NCBI GenBank assembly: GCA_051745935.1 | Contig: JBNJEM010000347.1 | Span: forward strand, 1-8,201 | Direction: 5' to 3' | DNA from: JBNJEM01 sp051745935 | GTDB lineage: Bacteria > Planctomycetota > Planctomycetia > Pirellulales > Pirellulaceae | Length of the DNA stretch: 8,201 bases | Shown: positions 1-5,776 of the stretch, one piece after another | Layout of the letters: each line of letters opens with the position of its first letter | How positions within the stretch are numbered: the stretch's first letter is position 1 | Program-made: the position numbers and the translations under genes | Notes under the pieces: generated by a model | Told to the model about the DNA's origin: nothing | Seen by the model: the letters and a program-made list of their open reading frames with translations, nothing else | The model's database searches: none

Positions 1-84
1 GGTTACCCGCGCTGCATGAGATGCCCCGGGCTGGTCCCGGGGAGTTTCACGTTTTTCGCTAATGGGTGGCCCCCTCATTGTTTT

Positions 85-130
85 CCCGTTTCGGTCCGTG
101 GCGGCCCAAGCCGCCACGGACCGAAACGGG
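85..130. repeat. Perfect 20-bp palindrome with 6-nt loop (REP-like)
   Basis: The arm CCCGTTTCGGTCCGTGGCGG (85-104) is followed by the loop CCCAAG and by its exact reverse complement (111-130). A shorter GC hairpin sits just before it: CCCCGGG at 24-30 against CCCGGGG at 36-42, with a 5-nt loop. No T-run follows the large stem on the plus strand. On the minus strand the bases after it (84 down to 81) read AAAA, so it is not a classic intrinsic terminator in either direction. A REP-type extragenic palindrome or an mRNA-end hairpin for a gene to the left is more likely. The structure is seen directly; its role is inferred. Confidence 0.7.
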
Positions 131-556
131 GCGATGGCGCGCGCAACCGCGTTATTAGCGAGGAACGTAATAATCCCTCGGACAAGCCGAGACATTGGGC
201 CGACGCCCAGCAGTCCCGATCATGCGACAATTATTGATTTTGCGATGCTTAGTGTTATACCGGTCGCGGATGACTTTCTCCGCCGCGACTCCGACAGGCG
301 GGAGGACGGCTTGCGTCGGGCAGCGTTCCACCCGGGAAAATCCAACCGCCTGAAATATACCAGCTCGCGTTGTCTCTGGCCCCGGATCGTGTTACGGTGG
401 CTTGAACGCCACGCAATCGTGTATTGCCAAGGTTGGCGTTTTACAGTCCCCAACAAAACGTGGTTGCCGTTCCCGAACGTCCTTTGGGGAAAGGAAATCC
501 GAGTGGTTTTGTTATGGCGTCCTAGTCAATGAAAAGCGGGGTTTTAACCGGTCGCC
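131..556. other. Intergenic stretch without a convincing gene
   Basis: Several reading frames are open here on both strands, but none gives a recognisable domain, a good ribosome-binding site or a protein-like composition. Weak hairpins occur: TTATTA/TAATAA at 152-157 and 168-173, and GTGGC/GCCAC near 399-414. The right part must contain the promoter of the methyltransferase gene, but I cannot point to a clear -35/-10 pair. Confidence 0.5.
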
Positions 557-574
557 GCGCCAGCCGACTGGCGC
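557..574 (+). promoter_or_regulatory. Leader hairpin just upstream of the methyltransferase RBS
   Basis: GCGCCAG (557-563), loop CCGA, CTGGCGC (568-574) form a perfect 7-bp stem. It ends 9 nt before the AGGA ribosome-binding site (584-587). It lies in the probable 5' untranslated region and could affect translation or mRNA stability. It could also be chance in GC-rich DNA. No T-run follows it, so it is not a terminator. Confidence 0.3.
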
Positions 575-595
575 CGTCGCTGCAGGAATGTGATC

Positions 596-1198
596 ATGTA
601 CCGATTCTTGTTTTCGTTCCTCCGCCACCCCATCGCCACGGGCGCCATTGCGCCCAGCGGCGTCCATCTCGCTCGGGCCATGGTGGATTGGATCGACTGG
701 AAGGCCGTCGGAAGCTGTGCCGAACTGGGTCCCGGAACCGGCGCGTTTACGCCCAGCATCCTGAGTTCGATGAATCCGGGAACTGATTTCTTCGCCGTGG
801 AATTGAACAAAGCTTTCGCCGCGACCATGGCGGAGCGGTTCCCCGACGTGGATACATATTGCCGCTCAGTCGCTGACATCAGACAGATTTGCAATGAACG
901 AGGTCTCTCCAAAATCGATTGCATGGTGTGCGGTCTGCCCTGGGCTGCCTTCCCGTCGGAGCTTCAGCGAAGCCTGATGGACGCGGTCCGTTCTTGCCTC
1001 TCGGAAGACGGATACTTCTGCACGTTCGCCTACCTTCAGGGAACCGTTTTGCCGGCCGGAGTCCGGTTTCAACGGCTGCTGCGCCAGTCCTTTTCATCGG
1101 TCAGGCGCGGCCGAATCGTCTGGCGCAACCTGCCACCCGCGTTTGTTTATCAGTGTCGCCCAACGGTCGGCGGCCAAATCTCGTTCCCGGAGCCGTAG
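596..1198 (+). CDS. Phospholipid N-methyltransferase-like SAM-dependent methyltransferase
   Basis: A complete class I SAM-dependent methyltransferase of about 200 residues, the usual size for the bacterial PmtA-type (COG3963) family. These enzymes methylate phosphatidylethanolamine on the way to phosphatidylcholine at the inner membrane; members also resemble rRNA adenine dimethylases. Seen in the sequence: the N-terminal ATGAIAPSG stretch typical of the family, motif I ELGPGTGAFT (about residues 43-52), an acidic residue after beta-2 in AVELN, the GLPWAAFP motif near 113, and the C-terminal VWRNLPPAFVYQC signature. The ATG at 596 is preferred over the in-frame GTG at 590 because AGGA (584-587) lies 8 nt before it. 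The last ~13 residues after FVYQC overlap a toxin remnant on the other strand and are probably not native, so a rearrangement appears to have replaced the end of the gene without harming the domain. The exact substrate is unknown. Confidence 0.8.
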   Translation: MYRFLFSFLRHPIATGAIAPSGVHLARAMVDWIDWKAVGSCAELGPGTGAFTPSILSSMNPGTDFFAVELNKAFAATMAERFPDVDTYCRSVADIRQICNERGLSKIDCMVCGLPWAAFPSELQRSLMDAVRSCLSEDGYFCTFAYLQGTVLPAGVRFQRLLRQSFSSVRRGRIVWRNLPPAFVYQCRPTVGGQISFPEP

Positions 1199-1420
1199 GA
1201 TGAGCAGGTGCCCAGCCGAAACCGACCGCAAGAGGTCGTCTCGTTGTCGCGGGTGCTTGCGAAGGAGGCAAGCCGCTTCCGTGATAACCGGCCAGCAGGT
1301 ATAGGCCTTCCCAAAAGGAATCGAGTCCATGACGTCGCGACACGCCGCGTGACCCGGATCACGGTCGTTGTAGAGGGCAGCGAGCGGACCGGTGCCGATT
1401 AGAAGGGCTCCACTGCGCAT
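1094..1420 (-). pseudogene. VapC-type PIN-domain toxin, truncated and catalytically damaged
   Basis: The frame starts with a PIN-domain N-terminus: LLIGTGPLAALYNDRDPGH, then a middle part FGKAYTCWPVITEAACLLRK and LLRSVSAGHLLILRL, as in PIN nucleases of VapBC modules (RNA-cleaving toxins). Three things mark it as broken. The first catalytic aspartate of the usual I-D-T-G-P motif is glycine (residue 9, codon GGC). Homology stops near residue 93 (about base 1142). The C-terminal aspartates (the D-x-A-D region) are absent. The glutamate in ITEAA (residue 48) remains. The last ~50 bases lie antisense to the methyltransferase end, and homology of the two genes abuts near 1142-1156, which marks a deletion or recombination joint. 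The family call is from memory of the motifs. Confidence 0.7.
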
Positions 1421-1541
1421 CGCGTCCGAACCCCTCCATGTATTTTGGGTTCGTGCTCAGGTCGGCCGGCGCGTCTTTGATCGACCCTAGCGAACCACGC
1501 TCTCTGAAGCCGTCCAAAGTCGATCGTATCTGGCAGATGAT
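1359..1541 (-). pseudogene. Antitoxin remnant upstream of the truncated VapC
   Basis: A frame of 60 codons, open between stops at 1542-1544 and 1359-1361 and without a usable start, lies directly before and overlapping the VapC remnant. Its readable part contains TLDGFRERGSLGSIKDAP followed by ADLSTNPKYMEGFG, which ends close to the toxin ATG at 1420. That is the place and length expected of the C-terminal part of a VapB partner. The N-terminal DNA-binding part is missing or in another frame. Past GFGRD the frame runs on as probable nonsense into the toxin gene. I infer the antitoxin role from position and composition only; I cannot name the antitoxin family. Confidence 0.4.
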
Positions 1542-1544
1542 TTA

Positions 1545-1878
1545 CTATTTGCGCTCAGGTGTTTCTTTTTGAGGCACATGGTCGACATTTTCAGGAGCCT
1601 GGAACGATGCAAAGATGCAAAGGCGTGTCAGCCATGATCGGTCAAGCCGAAGCCTTGTTTGATCTCTTCCCCCCTCTGATTTCAGTTTTCAGCCAACAGT
1701 CTTGTTGCCTGGTGCTCTTCTCGGATTCCGCCTGGCCACAAGGTTGGCGGAGTAGTTGCAATAGAAGGGCGAGCTTTCTAGCTAACCTCCAAATGTGCGC
1801 GCAGGGCGGCCGCTGATGCACAGTCGGTCGGAGAGGCGGTCGACTTGTACTTTGTCCATCGTGGCCAGGAGTGATGCC
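1545..1878. other. Region between two head-to-head TA loci, no gene seen
   Basis: No frame gives a recognisable domain. The region is less GC-rich than the flanking methyltransferase gene and contains a short tandem of GATGCAAA (around 1606-1621). It should contain the promoter of the plus-strand antitoxin, but no clear sigma-70 boxes stand out. Confidence 0.4.
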
Positions 1879-2112
1879 GTGTCACTGCACTCAGATCTCT
1901 TTGAGAAGATTCAACGGCTGCCGGAAGACAAGCAGCTGGTTGTCAAATCACTGGTTGATCAACTATCGCGGAGCGCGGATGAGTCTGCGGAGGAATCACA
2001 CGGGGACTGGTATGGCTACCTAGAGGGTTTGAAAATCGCAATCAGTGAAGAACAGCCTTGCAACGCACGCCATGAGATGTCGGGTGAGTTCCCCCGGGAA
2101 GTCAACCATTGA
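1879..2112 (+). CDS. DUF2281-like VapB antitoxin
   Basis: A 77-residue protein with an N-terminal helix LFEKIQRLPEDKQLVVKSLVDQL (residues ~5-27, quoted in short: LFEKIQRLPEDKQ) and a C-terminal ARHEMSGEFPRE. Both fit DUF2281-type antitoxins, which begin with 'I..LP...Q..V...V..L' and end with a toxin-binding 'ARREMW..FPR'-like tail. The GTG start at 1879 is chosen because AGGAG (1867-1871) lies 7 nt before it; an upstream GTG at 1861 lacks such a site. The TGA stop (2110-2112) overlaps the TTG start of the toxin frame at 2109, the usual translational coupling of a TA operon. The antitoxin appears complete although its toxin is broken. Autoregulation is typical of such families but cannot be shown here. 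Confidence 0.6.
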   Translation: MSLHSDLFEKIQRLPEDKQLVVKSLVDQLSRSADESAEESHGDWYGYLEGLKIAISEEQPCNARHEMSGEFPREVNH

Positions 2113-2438
2113 GCTCAATTCTGCTTGACACTCATACAGTCGTGTGGGCTTTGAATGAATATCTATATTTCAACGACTTGCCCATGGAATGGTCCAAAAA
2201 TGTACCCGGACGCGGATACCTCTATGCGACCGAGCCCAAGTCAAATGTCATCGTCTGGTCGTTCAGTGGGCACCCGAAAAGCAAGCGGGTCGTACCGGTA
2301 AAGGATGGGGTAACGCTAACGTGTAAGCACGATACCGGAGTGGCATACGAGATCGAGGTCATCAAACAGACAGAATACTACATCAAGGTCTTTTACAGAA
2401 GGAAAAGCGACTCGGAGGACAAAGCCTCGTCGAAGTAA
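2109..2438 (+). pseudogene. VapC PIN toxin N-terminus fused to unrelated sequence
   Basis: The frame opens with SSILLDTHTVVWALNE, the first strand and catalytic aspartate motif (L-L-D-T-H) of a VapC toxin, coupled to the antitoxin stop. PIN homology then ends at about base 2156. The remaining ~93 residues (from YLYFNDLPMEW to YYIKVFYRRKSDSEDKASSK) do not look like a PIN domain: none of the later acidic residues is where it should be. They read like an unknown beta-rich domain with good codon structure, less GC-rich than nearby genes. An internal ATG at 2184 has no ribosome-binding site. Best explanation: a deletion or insertion joined the toxin 5' end to the tail of another gene. A functioning chimera is possible but unsupported. 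Confidence 0.6.
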
Positions 2439-2743
2439 TCGATGTCGACTGCCCGAGCGTCCCCAGAATCCACCGACAATTCAGAGCCGACTCGGCATGC
2501 AGTACGTCTGCCCATCACTGGATTCTCGCCCTCTACCAGACGCGGTGCGCGTACCAGGGACCCATGGTAAGTGACTGGGGGCCACGGGAGGAACAACATC
2601 GAAACGCGCGGAAGACGAATACTAACGTCCGACAGGTTGGGGCATTCAGGTTTTCCGATGGAAGTAAAGTCCTTCGTACTGGTTAGAAGAGGTGACGATT
2701 CATCGGTCCACAAAGTAGCTTGTGTCACTGGAGAATATGTGAC
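2439..2743. other. Intergenic stretch, at most a doubtful small ORF
   Basis: Nothing recognisable. One plus-strand frame from ATG 2658 reads MEVKSFVLVRRGDDSSVHKV and runs into the epimerase fragment in another frame, ending at 2816. It has a protein-like alternation of charged and hydrophobic residues but no ribosome-binding site and no family I know, so I do not call it a gene. A minus-strand frame over the same bases is a shadow. Confidence 0.4.
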
Positions 2744-3073
2744 GTGTCTGTTTCACCACTCGAAGACAACCGCATCGTCATCGCCGGCGGCAGCGGCTTC
2801 CTTGGCATTTCTCTAGCCCATCACCTCGCGGAACGAGGTTTTTCGCCAGTCATTCTTTCCCGGAACGTGCCCAAAGTGTCCGGGCCGTGGCGGCATCGGC
2901 CATGGGACGGACGAACGCTGGGCGAATGGCGCGATGAGTTGAACCGGGCGGCTGTTTCAGTCAAAAAGACGACCGATTGTCAGCCGATTTGGCAGGATGA
3001 TGCGTTAATGATCCGTTACGCTACCCTGGGAGCGAAAAGCCGAAAAGCGAACCGGCGAACGTTGGCTACTTGA
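2744..3073 (+). pseudogene. TIGR01777-type NAD-dependent epimerase, N-terminal fragment
   Basis: The start reads RIVIAGGSGFLGISLAHHLA, an NAD(P)-binding Rossmann motif G-x-x-G-x-x-G at residues 15-21. It is followed by VILSRNVPK and then RPWDGRTLGEWRDELNRAA, which is the 'WDGRTLG.W..ELDGA' stretch of the YfcH/TIGR01777 epimerase family. Full members are about 300 residues. Here homology stops at about residue 70 (base ~2955), just where the conserved 'VVNLAG.SV' strand should follow. The remaining ~40 residues are unrelated, and the frame stops 8 nt inside the end of the transposase fragment on the other strand. The GTG at 2744 is taken as start (GGAG at 2730-2733, 10 nt upstream). The substrate-binding domain is lost, so it should be inactive. 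Confidence 0.65.
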
Positions 3074-3404
3074 ACACGCGGCGGCTGGCCGCGGTACCTT
3101 TCATTGTGGACGTCTCCATCCGCTTCGCCGCCTCGCCCATCGAGGCACACGAACCCACCACGTGGCCAAACAGCTCGTCATATCCCTGAAGGGTGTCGAA
3201 CCAGGCCTCTTCCTCAATGTTCATGCGATCCCGGATTTCAGCGAGATCCTGCGGGATCGTCGACCGCTCGCCGGACAGGATCAACCGGGCAGTCCATTCG
3301 AGCAACCGCACATACGCGTCGAACGATATCGCTAGAATCCCCATGTCGGACGCTCTCCGGCCGGTACGGGAGGTTCTGGCCCGCGTCTCGCGCGTCGTCC
3401 TCAC
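3066..3404 (-). pseudogene. Transposase C-terminal fragment (planctomycete-type)
   Basis: Residues 14-90 read GRRASDMGILAISFDAYVRL, EWTARLILSGERSTIPQDLA, a helix with EEEAWFDTLQGYDELFGHVVG, and an end EAAKRM. This is the pattern I know from the C-termini of a transposase family abundant in planctomycetes ('..LPISFDDYL.LLDWTGRQ..IP.DL..IL.RL......W......F...F..V.G'), where it follows the catalytic domain. The catalytic HUH/Tyr or DDE part is absent: the frame is closed by a stop near 3427 and nothing similar is seen upstream on this strand. The nominal GTG at 3404 is only the first start codon in the frame. It is a remnant of a mobile element, and its tail overlaps the end of the epimerase remnant. 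Confidence 0.6.
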
Positions 3405-3428
3405 TGTATCCGAACCGCTGTCGGCTTG

Positions 3429-3706
3429 TCAAATACGTGCTAGCACCTTCGGTTGGATAAAACAGTCTGCGGAACGATGTGTTGTGTCGGTGTTTTGGCG
3501 CGGCGGATGCGGGTGGACATTCTCCAGATAACCTCTCCCGTCTTGCCGTTCGACAAACCACGACCGGCACGCCGCACATTTCTCGCGGCATGCCCAAGAC
3601 CCTATTGGTCGTCGGAGGCCGAACCTCGGATCCGCCTGCGCAAACAGAGCCCGAGCCAGTTCAGGGTGATACGTGTCTGGATCTTTGTCGGATCTTCGTC
3701 CTCGCC
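3429..3706. other. Region downstream of the SoxB-like gene, no gene seen
   Basis: On the minus strand a frame is open from the SoxB-like stop to about 3426. It includes a cysteine-rich stretch CREKCAACRSW, but it has no start codon in a useful place and no recognisable domain. Downstream of the SoxB-like stop there is a short near-direct repeat AAGATCCGACAAAGATCC but no stem with a T-run, so I see no intrinsic terminator for the sulfur cluster. Confidence 0.35.
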
Positions 3707-5362
3707 TTAACGTGTTCGTTCGTTCACTTCTTCATATTTTCTGTCGAGGAAGTACTGGGACCGCACCACCTCCGGCAGGTCGACGGCCACGACGCGACCA
3801 CTTTCTACTTTTGTGATAGGGCCGTGCTGCTTCAGGTATCGCCGCACGGCTTGGTGGACGTCGACGTCGAGCACCTTCGGTTCTCGGACGTTGTCGATCC
3901 GGCAAAGGGTGTCGCGAGGGTCGCCGTCCCGGCGGCAAGCGGTCAGCGTATAGGTGCGATCGTCCTCGACGGGTTCTCCGGCGACGCGGATCTCCAACAC
4001 CCTCTCGCCCTTGGGAGCGTGGGCCTTAAAGCGAACGGACATTCCCGACGGCCGCGGAACCCATCCACCGAACCGGTCCGCCGGATCTTTCGCGAAGCAG
4101 TTTTCCAACTCCCGCTCCCAGAACGCGCGAAGCTGTCGCCCCGTTACCTTGCCCGTCTTGAGCTTCTCGACGACCGGGTACGCTCCCCACAGATCCTTTG
4201 CCCGGATCGGGCCCGGCGGGATCGGGTAACCGAAGCGGAATCCGTTCGAAATGGCGATCTCCGTTCCCGCCGCCTTCCGAAGCGCGTCGGATAGCACCAG
4301 GTCGAGACGCGATTCGACCACCGCGTAGCGGTACACGGGCACCTCCGTGTGGCCGATCACCTCGTCCAGATGCTCTCGCACCCCCGCGAGACTTTCATCC
4401 ACGACCGAACGGACCTTCGGATCTTCGCCGTAATCTTCGGCGCGGAGTTGAAGGAGTTCCCACTTGCGATCCGAAATGCCGTCCTCGGAAAGCGTCACAT
4501 CCAACCGTCCGAGAAACGAGCCGAAACCGCCCGGCTCGACGATCCAGGTATCGCCCCGGACGATGGGTTCATAAATCCGCTCGTGGGTGTCTCCCGAAAG
4601 GATGACGTCCACGCCCGCGAGCCGTTCCGCCAGGGCCACCGACTTTCCGAGGCTGATGTGCGTGAGCAGGACCACAAGGTCGACCTGACGCTCCTTCCTG
4701 AGCCTTTCGATCATCGGTGGAAGCACCTCGTCGGCGCTTTGGAATTTCAAACCTCTGCTGTAGCTGGGCGGTTGGCGTTCCGGGATGTCTGGATCGGTGT
4801 AGCCGATGATTCCCACGCGTACGCCGCCACGTTCCGCGACAAACGCGGGGGGGAAGACCAATCGGCCCGTGTCGGCGTGGCTCACGTTGACGGCGATATA
4901 GGGAAACTCGAACTGGTTGCACCGCCGGCCGAGGATCTCTTTTCCGTAGACGATCGACCAGTTTCCCGGCGCCGCCAAGTCGAGCCCCAGTTGGTTGTAG
5001 GGTTCGCAAAGGCAGTGCCCTTTCGTCAGGGCCGCGGCTCCCGACCCTTGGATAATGTCGCCGGCGTCCATGAAGAGCACCTTGCCGGGCCGCTCGTTGC
5101 GGATCGAGCGGACCGCCTCGGCAATCCGACCGAGGCCCCCGGCCGTGACGATTTGCTCGTCCTTCCCATTCCAGAAGAGCTCCGGGTGAGGCTCGAGGTG
5201 CCCGTGAATGTCGCCGATATAGAGCAAGGTCACCGATCGCTCGCCGCCTTGCGCTTCAGTCGCCTCGTCTGCATACGTACTTCCAACGCCGACGCTCCAG
5301 ATCGCAATCAGCGTACAAAAGCTCGCCAGCAGTGGCGCTGCACGCACTGCAAAGCGTTTCAT
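3707..5362 (-). CDS. SoxB-like exported metallophosphoesterase / 5'-nucleotidase family protein
   Basis: A complete 551-residue protein with a Sec signal peptide (basic MKRFAVRAAP, hydrophobic core to ~25, likely cut after STYA), so periplasmic. Residues ~44-290 form the calcineurin-like phosphoesterase domain: GDIHGH (D51, H53), FMDAGDIIQGSGAAALTKG (D102), GNWSIVYG (N134, W135), LLTHISLG (H235), ILSGDTHER (D258, H260). Residues ~340-525 are the 5'-nucleotidase C-terminal domain, with EIAISNGFRFG. The QGSGAAALTKG stretch and tryptophan instead of histidine after GN are features of SoxB, which releases sulfate from the SoxYZ-bound thiosulfate intermediate; ordinary 5'-nucleotidases read GNHEFD. 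SoxB proper has SGHTH, whereas this one has SGDTH. Length fits SoxB (~550-600). GGAGG lies 5 nt before the ATG. It is last in the DsrE cluster, which supports a sulfur role. A nucleotidase acting on nucleotides remains possible, because no SoxYZ is nearby. Confidence 0.75.
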   Translation of the reverse strand: MKRFAVRAAPLLASFCTLIAIWSVGVGSTYADEATEAQGGERSVTLLYIGDIHGHLEPHPELFWNGKDEQIVTAGGLGRIAEAVRSIRNERPGKVLFMDAGDIIQGSGAAALTKGHCLCEPYNQLGLDLAAPGNWSIVYGKEILGRRCNQFEFPYIAVNVSHADTGRLVFPPAFVAERGGVRVGIIGYTDPDIPERQPPSYSRGLKFQSADEVLPPMIERLRKERQVDLVVLLTHISLGKSVALAERLAGVDVILSGDTHERIYEPIVRGDTWIVEPGGFGSFLGRLDVTLSEDGISDRKWELLQLRAEDYGEDPKVRSVVDESLAGVREHLDEVIGHTEVPVYRYAVVESRLDLVLSDALRKAAGTEIAISNGFRFGYPIPPGPIRAKDLWGAYPVVEKLKTGKVTGRQLRAFWERELENCFAKDPADRFGGWVPRPSGMSVRFKAHAPKGERVLEIRVAGEPVEDDRTYTLTACRRDGDPRDTLCRIDNVREPKVLDVDVHQAVRRYLKQHGPITKVESGRVVAVDLPEVVRSQYFLDRKYEEVNERTR

Positions 5363-5367
5363 GATGT

Positions 5368-5372
5368 CCTCC
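5368..5372 (-). promoter_or_regulatory. Strong ribosome-binding site of the SoxB-like gene
   Basis: GGAGG on the minus strand, 5 nt before the ATG at 5362. It is the best Shine-Dalgarno sequence in the cluster and fixes this start. Confidence 0.7.
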
Positions 5373-5389
5373 CGGTTCTCGTGCCGAAG

Positions 5390-5755
5390 CTAAATCAGTC
5401 CTCGCACGTCGTAAATGAATGTGGGAAACGCGAAACGCGTCTCCTTCAAGTTGCTTGCTGTAAGTGCGTGTTTGATTGCCAAAGCAAAGAGGTTCACCGT
5501 CTCCGCCACGTCGGGTCCAAGCAGAGGGGCGCCCACGATCCGGCCGGTTCCCTTCGCCAATAGCACCCTGTAGCGAGCGTGCTTGGCGCTTACCTTCTTC
5601 ATGGAATTGTCGGTCGAGCGGTCGCCTTCTTCGACCGTGTAGTCCATGCCCTTTTCGTGAGCTTCTTTCTCCCGCAACCCCACCGCCGCCAACGCGGGCC
5701 CGGTTCTCAAAACGAACAGGTCGAATGTTTCCATGGCAGCATACCGCAGCCTCAA
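5390..5755 (-). pseudogene. Pyridine nucleotide-disulfide oxidoreductase, C-terminal dimerisation domain only
   Basis: The 121 codons match the last quarter of glutathione/mercuric reductase or dihydrolipoamide dehydrogenase-like flavoenzymes: GPALAAVGLREKEAHEKG, KVSAKHARYRVLLAKGTGRI, VGAPLLGPDVAETVNLFALA, HALTASNLKETRFAFPTF. These correspond to the family pattern '..LA.VG..E.EA', 'K.....GRI.GA..LGP.A.E.IN.FALAI...LT..DLKE...YPT'. About 330 residues with both Rossmann folds and the redox cysteine pair are missing, so it cannot bind FAD or NAD(P). It begins abruptly 21 nt after the dsrE stop and is in the same reading frame as dsrE. The nominal TTG at 5755 and the ATG at 5734 both lack a well-spaced ribosome-binding site. 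A deletion of the 5' part is the likely history. The open frame and conserved motifs suggest the loss is recent or the domain is still translated. Confidence 0.7.
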
Positions 5756-5776
5756 ACGCGCGGGGCGCCGGGCAAT

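Noticed and set aside
62..532. Plus-strand frame of 156 codons in the left intergenic region
   Set aside because: It reads through the 20-bp palindrome, is rich in Arg/Trp/Cys without pattern, and has no ribosome-binding site.
2393..2728. Minus-strand frame of 111 codons
   Set aside because: No domain or start signal; protein-like pattern is weak, and a plus-strand frame over the same bases is equally good.
3426..3706. Cysteine-rich minus-strand frame after the SoxB-like gene (possible redox or heme protein)
   Set aside because: No start codon in frame and no CxxCH heme motif; probably a chance open frame.
3479..4294. Plus-strand frame of 271 codons
   Set aside because: Mostly antisense to the C-terminal domain of the SoxB-like gene, with no domain and no start signal.
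4349..5563. Long plus-strand open frame of 404 codons opposite the SoxB-like gene
   Set aside because: It is antisense to a gene with clear motifs, signal peptide and ribosome-binding site; its translation has no recognisable domain. High GC keeps the antisense frame open.
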